Source: Burhinus oedicnemus (Eukaryota > Chordata > Aves > Charadriiformes > Burhinidae). Taken from it: 64,000 bases of DNA. Both the position numbers and the translations under genes were made by a program. The notes beneath the pieces are model-generated. The model was not told the DNA's origin. It searched no databases and saw only the letters and a list, made by a program, of their open reading frames with translations. Positions 39,301 through 51,434 of this stretch are shown here, piece by piece. The stretch lies in contig VFFE01007601.1 of assembly GCA_008921705.1 (NCBI GenBank), positions 1,065,827 to 1,129,826 on the forward strand, read 5' to 3'. The first letter of the stretch is position 1. Each line of letters begins with the position of its first letter.

Positions 39301-42300
39301 TAACAATAGGCTTACTGTGACACTGGTCTCGGTTAGGTGTGACGTCTAGGCTGGAGGACAATATGGTAGAACTGCACCCCTGTGTGTTATCCTCTCATCA
39401 GGTAAAACAGAGGCTTGTCCTCATTTAAATGGTCCCTGGGACAAAGCAAAGCTGAAACACTGAGCATCTTATGACTCAGTTTGCAATGGGCATTTATGGA
39501 TTTTAGGAAAGGCTTGTGCAAGACCAGAAGGGTTGGGAAAGAAAGAACCACAAAGAAAAAGACTGACTCGCTGCTGCCTAAGATGCTGAAAGGAGAAGAG
39601 CAGGAATACCACAAATAGAACAAATCTCCTTTGCCAGGCAGCTTGGCATCATGAGCGGCAGACAACACAACTTTTCTCCAAATAGATACAAATGGACAGT
39701 GTGACGAAAGCAGTAGATAAGGGACCATAGGTTAATGCTGTTAGAGCCTATTCTACCCTTGAGCAATGGTGAATACTATGTTTGGTCATGAAACGTGGAG
39801 ATGTCACCACATTCCAAGTGCTGACTGCAATTATGGATGCAGTAGATCTCTTGCTAGGACATGTGGACAAGGAAATGTTTCCCATAGCTGGAGAGATTTC
39901 CATGTAAAGATTCCTTCTCATCTTACACACTGTGCCAAGGAAAACACAGCACTCAAGCAAGGGAATCTCACAGCAGAAAGAAGCAAGTCCACGAATGAGT
40001 CCACTGTAGCACCCATAATGGGCATGAATGCATGCTGGCCCCTTGCACGGGGGGGTGAGCTGGAAATGGCTTTGGACATAGCCCTGCCTTGCAACTGGCT
40101 GATGTTGATCTTATCTCACAATAGAAGATGGAGAAAGCTATAACAACCTGCTAGGCTTGGCAGTACTGGAAGAAAGAAGGAAAAGGAAGGGAGGGTGGAG
40201 GGATGAAAGGAGGCAGGGAAGGATGTATGGAGAACACTCTTTAAAGAAAGGCTTGCATCAATCCCCGTGCTACTGAACCAAGACAGTCAAGTGAGAAAGT
40301 CATGATTAGAGTTCATTACCCCTAGCAACCTATGGCCATTAATTCTCTTTGGCAGCAATACCTAAGGTTGGAGCGATGTCCAGCCTGTGGCTGGGGCTCT
40401 TCATGCTGGAATGTAGAGACACAATAGGGTACAAATACTTGCCTGACAGATGTTAAGGAAGTTGAAGAAGATAAAAACAATGCCATGGGAAAAAGAGCAA
40501 TTAAGTGAGCAAGGTGAACAACAAATCATTGACGGAGATTGCTCCTCCTGGCATCAAAGTTCGATGGTGCATTCGCAGGAGAACCATGCATGAACTTCTT
40601 CCAAGGATGAGAGATACTCTCCATCTATTCTTTCATAGCTTTTCATCTTCCCTATGTTGCCACACAAATTCTTAGCCATAAAGCACTTTATTAGCTTAGT
40701 CCTTAAATGCTCCAGGCAGGATATCAACCTGGCTGAGCTCTTCTTCCTGTACTGAAATGGCCCAAGAATTGCCGAGTCTGGTTTAGACCAACAACCCTCT
40801 AAGCTTAGCTTCACTATTGCAAAGTGGGATGGTGGTACTTAGGTAGCAACCCAAAAAGGGGATTTTCTCATGACTTTTCTCTTCCTTTGCTTTCAGGACC
40901 ATTCCAGCTGTCTTCCTGGGAAAAGAAAATATCCTGCCACCCACAGATAATAACCCCAATCTTTCAGATCCCTTTAACCCCTAGAAGACCCTGCTGTGTG
41001 CCATGTAGTCCAAGATTTTCAGAGCAAATAGGGGATCAGAATCCAGATTTCAATAACAAAGGATCTTCAAAGGGAATGCCTGATCTCTCCCTCTGATACT
41101 CATGGAAATCCACTTAAGGCCCCTGCTACGCTCAGCTCTGGCTATGAAGGCTGAGAAAGAGGAATGCTCTCTCACAGAGTGCACCCTTTAGCCACTCCTG
41201 ATCAAAGCCTGCATCAAAGCCTGGCAGCTGGTATCCTTCCAGAAGTAAACAAATAAATGCATAGGTGGAGAAATGAGGATCTGAAATTTTCCCTTGGGTA
41301 GCCCACCTTCTATATCAACACTGTGAGTATTCTCAGCTGTTAAGTAAAAGCTGAGAAGATAAATCCCAAATATAAGAAATTAAAATCAATAAACTCACTG
41401 AGTCGTCCATGTCACAGTTCAGACTCATAAAGAGACACAACCACTAAATCCCTACAGTGCTGCTCTTTCACAATTGCACACATTAAGAAAAGGGAGGAAA
41501 GAGTTATATGAAACATTTGGCTGGGTATAGGAATCAGTTATTTTAATGATGCAATAGCAAAAGGAAATATTGTCTCATTTAAAGATCTACCAGCTACAGT
41601 CACTACAATACTCCCAAAAGGATGGTAACTATTCTCACAGATGCCTGGAAATTAAGAATTATACTCTCACTATGTTTAATATCCTAGCTGTACTTTCAAG
41701 GATCATCTATCTTAGTAAAGCTTTGGGGATCTAATTCAATTGCTTTTTGTCTGCCATTGCTTATTTATAAAACACGTGTCCTTCTGGTGATGCTGTGTTC
41801 CAGTGGATCTCCCAAAAGCTGGAAGAACTGATGAACAAGAAAGATCTGATCTGCTCACTACGCCTCTAGGACTGCATCCTGTCCTCAACTGTCTTGTTTC
41901 GCAAAGCAAAGGATATACCTAAAAAAAATGCATCCGCCTTATGCTGATCAAGCCACATGGTAGGACAGAGACATATCCACCTTTTGATACTTTGTGCTGA
42001 TTGTTCTGCTAAAATCAACAGCTAGCTGTTGATCTTTCAGCACAGCTAGCAACATCTGCAATGTGCGAGACACTTGTTTACCTGTGTGCAGACACAGAGT
42101 AATTTATAATGGGTTATTTACAAGATCACACCATTATGGAACAACTTTACCTGGAGCCCCAGACTAACAGCAAAGTTGATAAGCTATGCAAAGACAGCTG
42201 AAATGCAGCTGTTCTTCAAGGGAGGCATTGTAGTGTTTGGGGTTGTCACATGCATGTGCTTGTGATAAAGAGAAAATATCACTGTAATGTTTGAGGGTGA

Positions 42301-42372
42301 GAAAAAAAGGACTCAATATAAAACTTCCCAGCCAAATTTCTGAGATGTGGTGGCCGCCATGCTGTTTCGAGG

Positions 42373-42420
42373 GTTGTCAACAACTCATCCAATTTGGGTT
42401 CCGGTTGTCTCCAGACAACC
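42373..42420. repeat. Two short inverted repeats sharing GTTGTC
   Basis: GGTTGTCT-CC-AGACAACC (42403-42420) is a perfect inverted repeat with 8-bp arms. GTTGT-CA-ACAAC (42373-42384) is a second with 5-bp arms. The inner GTCT...AGAC of the first is the palindromic arrangement of SMAD-type half sites. The function is unknown. Confidence 0.7.
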
Positions 42421-45400
42421 TTCACCAGCTTTGTGGTCAGTAAACCCATGGTTCACTATGCCTCTGAGTGGCAATTGGCTGAATCCTCTTCTATTTTACT
42501 CACTCCTTGATGTCACCCAGGTTTGTCCTCAGTAAGTTTACTGTTGGGTGAGGTGTGTGTGCAGTGGAGCATAAAAAGCTAATGTGGGCACTTCCACGTG
42601 GGCTTTACACATATCCAGTGTCTCTAGCAGTAAGGAAGCAGTGCCGGGAGCAAACCAAGGACACAGTGCTACCAGGAGACTGCAACATGGGAAGGTAGGA
42701 GCTTGGAAAGTACTGCAAAGTGGATGGCAAGAGCCCAACAGAGGAGGGAATGTTGGTGGTCTCAGGAGTCCACTGAGTGGGAGGCAGAGCAAGGAGGTGG
42801 TGGGGAGAGGAGAAGAACTGAACCCACATCTGATGTTAGGCTTGTAAGCACGTCGTTATTTCTCTGAGCTGTGCTCCAACAAAGCAATTAAAAATACTAA
42901 AAATGGACTCAACTCAAAGGCCACAAGTACTCATCTTGAATATAATGCCACTGCTCATATGCTTGAAATTAAATGTATGCTTAAAATTAAGTGTATGCTT
43001 AAGTGCTTTCCGGATGGGAATGTTAACTGATAGGCAGCATCAAATGTCACGCAAACAAATGTGTGTAGGGTCTTATCAGCTTCTTATAGAAAATAACTGG
43101 CAGTGCCTTTCAGTCTTGAAAGCTACCTCTCTTGATAGTCTAGAGTATATTGTTCCTCTGGTTAACAAACCGCAAGATGGATTTCTTTCCAAACATGTGA
43201 TGCCTTGTGAATAATTTTCTTAATCAAAATGAATAAGTAGGAAGCACATATTTTACCATTGTTGCTATGATACTGTGAATGATTGCATTTTTTACTTAAC
43301 TGCTCTTGTGGGTTTGTACAGTTCTAGGAAATACATGAAGAAATCATTCTGGAGAAGAGTTTAATGTGATGCTATAGAAGTTTGGATTCAGCTGTCTACC
43401 AGATGCTGAGTCATAAAGAGAGAGAGGGATGTTTCAGAGGTGATAGATTATGGGCAGCGTCTGTAGGATTCAGTATTTACTCTTATTAAAAATCAGTGAT
43501 TTAAATCAACAGTGATTCTTGCTTATCCAAGGTCACTGTCGGTTACATATGACCCTGGCACAGCACCAGCACCACCTGTACAGCTGCTGGTGCAGGTCTT
43601 GGCGAGAAGGAGATAGGCTGAAAAAACAACCAGTCAGTGCATGTAGAGGAAAAAGATGTGCTGCGAGTCTGGAGAGTGAATAAGGGAAAAAATGGACAAT
43701 TTTTTAACATTTATTGATTAAATCCTGCCCAGTTTCTTCATGGAGCACAGCTGTCTGCTATAAAAGTTAAAAGCCAGCACAGATCAACAGCAGAACAGTG
43801 CAGGGAGAACTGCAGCGGTATGGCTTCAACAAATCCAGTGGTAAATGTACGTGTCAAAGCACAGAGCTCTGGGCTCTCCCAGGTGCTCCTGGGGCTTTGA
43901 GCTTGGTCTTTACCACCGTGCTACGGCTGCCAGTCCTCACAGGAGCAGCTGCAGGGTTCAAGCCGTGTCACTAGGCTGGCTGGATGTCTCTCTCACACAC
44001 ACGCGTGCATGCACACAAATGAAATGATGATGACGGCACAACACAAGGTGGGAAGTGCAGCTGTCAGGAATTTCTTGGCTCACACGAGGAAGATGGGGAG
44101 CAGCCAAGAGAATTGAGAGGAGGAGGGCAAATCCCTTGTAAAGAAAAACAAAGTAGACAGAAATACAAAAAAAAAGAAGGTCTTTTAAGGCTTGAGAAAG
44201 TGGAAGGAAAAGAGAACGGTGTGGAGAGGGAGGGGGAGAAAAAAGAGAGAAAAGCCAGAGAAAAGCTGGGGAGTTGTTGATGCTGCAGGATCACAGACCT
44301 GACGGCTGTGTGCTAATTGTGCTAGGTTTTTAATAAGCATCAAACTTCAGCCACAGCTGCATTCAGATGAGCTGAGAGCACGTTCCATAGCACTTGTTAG
44401 GGAATGTTGTTTTCCTACTGAGACATTTAGTGATAGATGGGAAATGAGCTAGCAGTCTCTGTGTCCATCTTCTAACAGAAGCGAGCTGCCACAAAACCAG
44501 AAGTCGTGAGATTCCCCACTGAACTGCTCAGCTCAAGCTTCGTTTTAATTTCTGCTGGAGAGTGGTGAAACCAAACCCTCAGACTGATAAAGGGGGGAGT
44601 GAATGTGGGTGAAGCCGCTAGCTGTGGGCAACTGGGAAGAGGGATAGGATGGAGAAAATCATTCTGGCTGCTAACTCTGTGCACATGCAAAAAGAATCAT
44701 TTACAACTACAGAGCATTGCAGTGACCTCTAAAATATGTGTCTGACAAAAAGGCTATTTAAAATAAAAGGCATTTGCTAGTTCTGGAGCAAAGCAGTAAT
44801 ATAAGTTCAGAGATACCTCTGAGGACCACACAAGTTTTCCCTTGCTGTGCTTCCATTTGCAATGCACATGCAGGGAAGAGAGGACTGGGGGAGCTGCGGT
44901 CACCATTGCTGTATGGGGCTGCTGACACTTCATTCCTGAAGGAAGAAGATCCAGGAGAGGTCAGGAGTGAAAGAGAAGCAATCTGTCTTGAGCAAGAGGA
45001 TGAAGAAGGTGCTGACTTGGAGGGAGCCCCACAGGTCCTCAGAGTGGGGCTGGACGCACCTGGTCCTTGGCTGTGGGGTTGAGCCCGAAGGCCAGTCAGC
45101 TGCTGGAGGATGCTGAGCTCCCCTTGCAGCTTGACAGCTGAGAAGTGCCTCAGAGACCCCCAAAAGTGGGACCACAGAACCAAGAAGTCAGTGCCAAGCA
45201 CATGCTTTTCAATGCACCTCGGTTTCTCTTTTATCACCTTTCAGTTTGGCAGCTGAGAACTTACTTAACCCTTCACTGTGCTAGGGTACTTTTTCTCTCT
45301 AAGCCTGTCTAGGCACATGCCTGAGCCCAGGTCAGTCCAAGGCTTGCTGCTCCTCTGGAAGCAATGAACCCACGTAAGGCCGTGTGTGCAGACTGCACAC

Positions 45401-46333
45401 CCTTTGGGTGCCTGCAAACCAGGATGCATTAGGAAACGGTCATGGTATGGTTACAGCCATTAGGGCACACCAGGACCAACCCACCAGCCTGCAAGAGCCA
45501 GCCTGGGGTTAGTACCATCAGTGACAATTCACAGACGGAAATTCCTCAGGTTTACCCACCTGCCTATCTTGGGCTAGGGATAAGCTATTGGGAGATAGTT
45601 CAGTATGCCTTTTTATCCCAAAACGTCTCATCTAACAGAGGCAGCCTTACAGGCTAAAGCAGATGGTGCATTATTAGGAAAAAAACAGAGAGCTTTTGAA
45701 ATGGGACCTGACTCCAGCCTCGTACTTCAAGATCAGTTTTGAAGAGTAAAATGTGTGCAAATATGTCCTCTACAAGGTAAGCCACTTCTGTCCCTACCTT
45801 TTGCACGAGTATGATAATTGCAGCTCCTTATTTCTACTGAAATGCACCCATCTCCCTCCCATCCTCCCTCTCTCTCCCAACGTCTAGTTCCCAGACGCTG
45901 AGTTCTTTCAGTCACTTCTCTGGCAGGTACATATGAAATGCAGCGTTAGTTCAAGGACATTTACTAACAAAATAAACATATCACAAAAGGCACCACCTGG
46001 TCGATATGCTTAACATTTTGTGCAACAGATAAACCCAGAAGGAACTGATGAAGCAACAACAATTGTTATGTTTATGGAGTAGTTCCACGTTACTGAGCAA
46101 CTTAGATGAATAGGATTCATCCCTGGTCAGTCCTCCCTTGCTGTTATATGACTCCAGGGAAGTGTGTTTTATTCAACTGTCCATAGACCCTGGCTATTAA
46201 TAGGAGTCTGAAGTGCACCGAATTGGCTGTTGGCAGTCCCATTAAGATGCATAAGTGCATATTACTTATTTTATAGTTTGTGTGCAATTTAAGCCTTTCA
46301 AATTGCCCTTGGAAGTCTTAGCTTAGTTATGTA

Positions 46334-46358
46334 TCATCACCTTAAGCAAAGGTGATGA
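46334..46358. repeat. 10-bp inverted repeat (hairpin-capable)
   Basis: TCATCACCTT and AAGGTGATGA flank a 5-nt loop (AAGCA), with perfect complementarity over 10 bp. It lies inside an AT-rich stretch (46180-46390) with several POU- and homeobox-type motifs. Confidence 0.75.
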
Positions 46359-46469
46359 AGTTCAGGGAAATTTTGCCATTGGACTCCCTGCTGTAAAGTG
46401 TTGTTGGGGCTGAAAGTCTGTGTGCATTCAGGACACAAACTACTAGAGGCTGTGAAAGTGTGCTGGGGA

Positions 46470-46552
46470 AATATCACGGCTATTGTTGGTGACAGACTAC
46501 TGTGTTAGATGGACTATTTGTCCAGCCCAGTTCGGCTGTGCTTATGTTCTGT
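46470..46552 (+). mobile_element. Ancient CR1/L3-type LINE 3' end
   Basis: GTTAGATGGACTATTTG, CCAGCCCAGTTCGGCTGTG and CTTATGTTCT follow, in order, the CTAGATGGACC-TTTGGTCTGACCCAGTATGGC-TTCTTATGTTC pattern known from 3' ends of old amniote CR1/L3-clade LINEs. It is diverged and short, with no coding remnant. The subfamily cannot be assigned by eye. Confidence 0.55.
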
Positions 46553-48111
46553 GCTGTGTCATGGCTGACAGCCCAGGTGAAAGGATATGGCAGCTTCGAT
46601 CTGTACTTTTAATATGGCAATTGGAGAGAACTCCAGGCTAACCTAGGCTGTTTTGAGGATTTGCTGACAAGCCTTTGCCCTGTGCTAAAAAATATAGTCC
46701 TATCAACCACAGCTCCATCTCATCAAATATTGCTGGTTTAAGAAGGAACCATGAGAAGACAACCTGCCTGGCTGTCTTCTGTCTTGCCTGAGCACATCGG
46801 GATTGTCCAGACCACTGGGTGGTTGGTCCTAGTCTGGGAGAGCACTTTCCCAAGCAGAGGATCTGGGTAAGCCCATGCTGGCAATATGAAAATCACTCTT
46901 CACAAAAAGACTATGCCTTTGGGAAGGGAAAAGCATGGGCTTTTATGGGGACTTAATACCTAAAAATATGTATACTTGGATCATGATGCTCAGCTTGTAC
47001 ATGCTACAACTCCTCCTCTCTGGCTGTGCAAATTCTGAGGACCCTGATCACCTTGGCATGAATTATTGAAAGGAACAGAATGAATGCTTAAAAACAGGAA
47101 AACGTGTCTGCGGTCCAAGATGATTTATAACCATGTCATTGATTCCTTCTTCAACGTATTGCCTGCTGCCTCCTAAACACTCCGGATAGTCTCTAATTCC
47201 ATTAGCTCTGTACGTGAATGCTTAGGCTGACCACTAGCATCCTGTCACTAGGAACAAACTTCCCTAAGGGGAATTATTACACAATTATGGAAGTATTGTA
47301 ACCTTTTCAGAGGCATCCAGTGCTGACCACTCTGCAGACAAGACTGTGGTTGATAGGGACTATTGGCATGGCAATGTGAAGAAGGATATTTTCTTGCAGA
47401 TGTCTTGAATAGGAAAGTAGTAGTAGTATTGAGTAGACTTAGTACAGAAACAAAGTCAAAGGTTCCGCTTTTTGTCTTTAAGGAGCTGCAATTTAATTTC
47501 AAGAGAAGAAATCGGAGAGAACAATAAGAACTGAACAAGGCTGGAGCAAAGAGGCATTGAAAAACTGGCTTTCCTATTTTCTGGTGTGTATGTAATGTCA
47601 AAGAACCTTCTTTATGTTTCATAGCAATATTATGATCACTATTACTGGTACTATAATCAGATATATGATGTGTGGAACCAAGAGAAAGAAAAGGGGTTTC
47701 CTGTACTAACAGGTATGTTACCAGGCTGGAAAAGTTATGGAAAACATGACACATTTTGTGTCTTGCTACCTGTCCTTTTGATCACATTAGTATCTAGTAT
47801 TAAAATAGGTCATTGCTCTGCTGCACAAAGTGCTGTGCAAACATGCCACAGCTAAATTGTCACGGAGCCATTGTTTTCATTGGAAAATCAATTTAATTCT
47901 TCGCTGGCAGCTCTGTGATACTTTTTTCCTGGGACAGACTTCTCAAACAACTTGAAGGAATGGTTTAGTGGGATGTGGGGAGAGGTGATGTGCAACAGAT
48001 GCAGCAGAAGGACTGCAAACACAAATTCAGTAAAATTCAGATCTGAATTTGATTTCACTTACGCCATTTCACTTAGGTGTCTAGTGTATTCTGTTTTGTT
48101 CTGTTCTATCC

Positions 48112-48166
48112 TCCTGTCCTGTCCTGTCCTGTCCTGTCCTGTCCTATCCTATCCTATCCTATCCTA
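48112..48166. repeat. Compound pentanucleotide microsatellite (TCCTG)6(TCCTA)5
   Basis: Six perfect TCCTG units (48112-48141) switch directly to five perfect TCCTA units (48142-48166). Degenerate copies (CTGTT, TTGTT, CTGTTC, CTATCC) precede it from about 48090. The clean boundary indicates a point change that spread by slippage. Confidence 0.95.
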
Positions 48167-49370
48167 AAACCAATATTTTAAGTTCAGTGTGTGAAAAATA
48201 TATTGATTCTGAAAAAAATGTTCATACAAGTTGCTAATGTGATTTCATATTACCACTTTAAGTACGTAAACTCATTAATGTTCTTGGTTATTTCCATTAG
48301 CCCCAAGGAAATGTAAAAGGATTGCTTGAGGGTTTTCCTTTGAATAAAATGAAGCCATCAATTTATCGTGGCATATGGATCAGCTTGAGAATATTGTCTT
48401 CTACAGAGAGTAGATTAATGGATCACTTTGCCAGGCAGCTCTCTGATAACATGGGAGATACTCAGCAGAGGGAGGAGCAGGATAGGAAGACCAAGAACAG
48501 AATCCTGATGAAAGAAAAGTCCATGAAAAAGTGTAACAGGTCTATTTTAATAAGGAATCTGACCTCACAGGTCCTCACATTGGAAGAAACTCCTGGACAG
48601 TTTTAATCTTTTATTTCAGACTACTGAGGTGTGCTGCCCCTGCAGCTACTGGCAAATACCCAATGCACTGAGACATAGGTCATCCCCTGTTATCAAGCTG
48701 GTAATGGAGAAGAAATCTGCATGGGGAACTTCATGGAAGGCAGCCAGTCGGATCTGGTTTGCATTTGTCCAGAGCGAGAATTTCCTTTGCTACTTACTGG
48801 CGTCTGTTTAACATGAGCGAGAAAGACTGTCTGCAATGAATCAGAATCTGGACAGATAAAACAGAAAGGCAACAGCAGAGACTTCAGTATTACAATCTGG
48901 AAAACAAAATAATAATAAAAAAGGGATTAAAGTGATAATTTTTAGTTGACAGACTTTGTTTGTAAAGCTACAGTCATCTAATGGGGAAACTGAATTTCCT
49001 GGATAGCATGTATATGCTGCCCTGGAGTTACTTGATTAAATAATTGATGGGAAATGAAAATACAACTGTGTGTAGGATGATAAAGTACATGGACACTCTC
49101 TGGCACCCCCATTTTTTTTGTGTGAATTACTCCAGTCCCACCAACATACTTCTGAGGGAAACTTTGTCTTCATCCCTCACTCCTGCAGGAGAGCAGGCTG
49201 GTAGGTGTGAGTCAGATCTATTCCTTACTTGGTAAGTCAGCCTGGATCAGGGATGAGACACAAAAAAGCTTCTCCTGGAGCACAGTGTTATCTGGTGGGT
49301 ACAGCTAACCAAAACAGATATAGCCATTCTGGTCAAGACATAAATTAACTTTTCATCTTTCCTGCCTTCA

Positions 49371-49490
49371 TAGAATCATAGAATGGTTTAGGTTGGAAGG
49401 GACCTTAAAGATCTAGTTCCAACCTCCCTGCCATGGGCAAGGACACCTCCCACTAGACCTGGTTGCTCAAAGCCTCATCCAACCTGGCCT
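49371..49490 (-). mobile_element. CR1 LINE tail, minus orientation, with candidate 8-bp TSD
   Basis: About 120 bp of CR1 3' end read on the minus strand: TAGAATCATAGAATGG, then GGTTGGAAGGGACCTTAAAG, CCATGGGCAAGGACACCTCC, CACTAGACCTGGTTGCTCAA and CCTCATCCAACCTGGCC. It is 5'-truncated and noncoding. TGCCTTCA occurs immediately on both sides (49363-49370 and 49491-49498), which looks like a target-site duplication. It is close to consensus and thus a relatively young copy. Confidence 0.93.
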
Positions 49491-49493
49491 TGC

Positions 49494-49541
49494 CTTCATC
49501 TCATGGAACCTTCATCTCATGGAATCTTCATCTCATGGAGC
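49494..49541. repeat. Three 16-bp tandem units beside the CR1
   Basis: CTTCATCTCATGGAAC, CTTCATCTCATGGAAT and CTTCATCTCATGGAGC lie in direct succession. The first unit overlaps the right-hand candidate target-site duplication of the adjacent CR1 tail, so the array either attracted or followed the insertion. Confidence 0.9.
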
Positions 49542-51388
49542 TTGTATGAGGCCTTGCTAGCTTTCCAGACAGCCTGCTCATGAAAGGACTCAAGAAGACA
49601 GGGCAGTTATTTTCTCTCCTGAGGCAGAAAATGCCCTCTCTGAGTCTTACAGCTCAGGTTAGTCCAGGAGGCAGCAAATACAAAAAAGCTTTGTGGAGCT
49701 CTTCACTGTGTAGATGTGGAGATCTACAAATGTTAGGTGTGGGAAAATGGGGAGACCATGGTGTACCCCAGAAAACTGGGTCAGAAGCCACATCAGCATA
49801 AAGACCACAACCAAGGACAGAGCTTCCTTCTTGGTTGCCTCCACATTTCTACAGCCTGAGCTGACCCCTGCCTAGCCAGAGTGCTCTGCATCATCGAAGA
49901 ACTTTTTGACACTGGAGATATCCTACAAGCTATACCAAAAGAGAATTATAACAGGGGTTTAATGCAGAATAAGCTTCCGCATAGCAGCACACTTCATCAA
50001 TGATTATGTTCTTGGCTCTCATTTTGTAGACAGACCTTCAAAGTCAGCTTTGGTTTATTTGACATAATTACGATAAAAGCGCTCATCAGCTTGTTAATGT
50101 AGAAGGCTCAGGTATTTGGCATTCAGGTCAATAGGCCATACATAGACATTCCCTATCTTTGCACAGTGCTTGTTAGTGTAAAGCTCAGGAATGGACTAAT
50201 GCATGAATAATTTCAGGAGGGCAAGATTATTTAGATCTACCCACCCCCAGACTCATGTTATTTTTAAGAGCCATATTTAAATTCATAGGAAACAGAGAAG
50301 ACTGCACATATGAAAGGCTGCCTCACAGCAACCCGCAGTTTTAAAGAAATTAACCCTTTAGGAGGGTCTAACTTTGTTTATAATATCTTTGCCTCCAGCT
50401 CAGTGAAGCATGAAGAAGATCCACTCCCTCCCCCAAACTCAAGTGCTTAGGTGAAAGCTAGCTCAGAGAAAAGAAGCACATAATGGTCTCACAGACCTGG
50501 AAGCTGAAAGGTGTGGTCTTATCTTGGTGCCCGCATTAATAATCCAATCTCTTCCAGGAGTTTCATATATTAGTCAATGCTCATCACAGTTAAGTTTATA
50601 GAGCCATGGGGACTTACAATGGGTCCATAAATACCCTTCCCTAAGTCACTATTATGACTGTAATTAGTTAGGAAATTATTTGGCTTTTCTGTTTCAGGCC
50701 TCAGCCTGAAATGCTTATGTAATTTTTGGTTGCCTTTATGAGAAAAAAATGTGTTCTGTGTAATAATCATCAGCGATCAACTTACAGAACAAGAGTTCCT
50801 TTTCTCCAGGATATTTTCGACTTTGCCACGAAAAGCATTTCTTGTTTTGCATAAACATTTGAGTGGAAGATTTTTCATTATTCTGGAAGAAATACTAATA
50901 CCATTGCCTTTTTTACACAAAGGAAAATCAGACAAAGAAGCGGTTAAATGATTTATTTTTGTTTCTGGTAAAGTAGCAATGAGAGGTCCATGCTGGCAGA
51001 TGTGACCTTGGAGGCCAATGTTCTGGGCACCCTGGAGTCCTGCAGCCGTAGGGGAATAGGACCAAGCATGAGAGAACAGGCTGTCCTTTACACAGCTTTG
51101 GACTGTCTTGAGTCACAGGCTCCCCCATGCGTGCAATGTGCTGTGCAAACTAAAATATGCTTAAAAGGTCCACACGTCTCAGATTGCAGGGTAATGTAGC
51201 TTCGTAGTGCCTTGATTTCTTCTGTGTGAGTTATGATCCCACTCCAGAAAAATGCCCTCAAATTGAACTCACTTACAGTAGGATGAGACAAGAAGTTGTA
51301 GAAGTACAGTCACCTATGTATATCCCAGTAAAATACGTCTACAGGATATACTAAGGGAATACACGAACCTGTGCCAAGATCCATGTTG

Positions 51389-51434
51389 TTCCTGTTATTG
51401 TTGTTATTATTACTGTTATTATTATTGTTATTAC
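51389..51434. repeat. TTATTR trinucleotide-like microsatellite
   Basis: Interrupted (TTA)n/(TTG)n tract on the plus strand, made of GTTATT and ATTATT units. Simple repeat. The leucine-rich open frame over it is a by-product. Confidence 0.85.

Larger units (their letters stand above)
26661..49370. other. Gene-poor intergenic DNA
   Basis: No recognisable exon, tRNA or rRNA. Open frames are all short and unlike known proteins. The sequence is moderately AT-rich. Stretches at 31310-31480, 32640-33200, 40290-40360 and 46180-46390 are rich in TAAT, SOX- and nuclear-receptor-type motifs and look like candidate regulatory DNA. An ATTTGCAT octamer lies at 27331-27338. Repeats inside are listed separately. 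In other amniotes ADRA2A borders a large gene-poor interval, consistent with this emptiness. Confidence 0.6.
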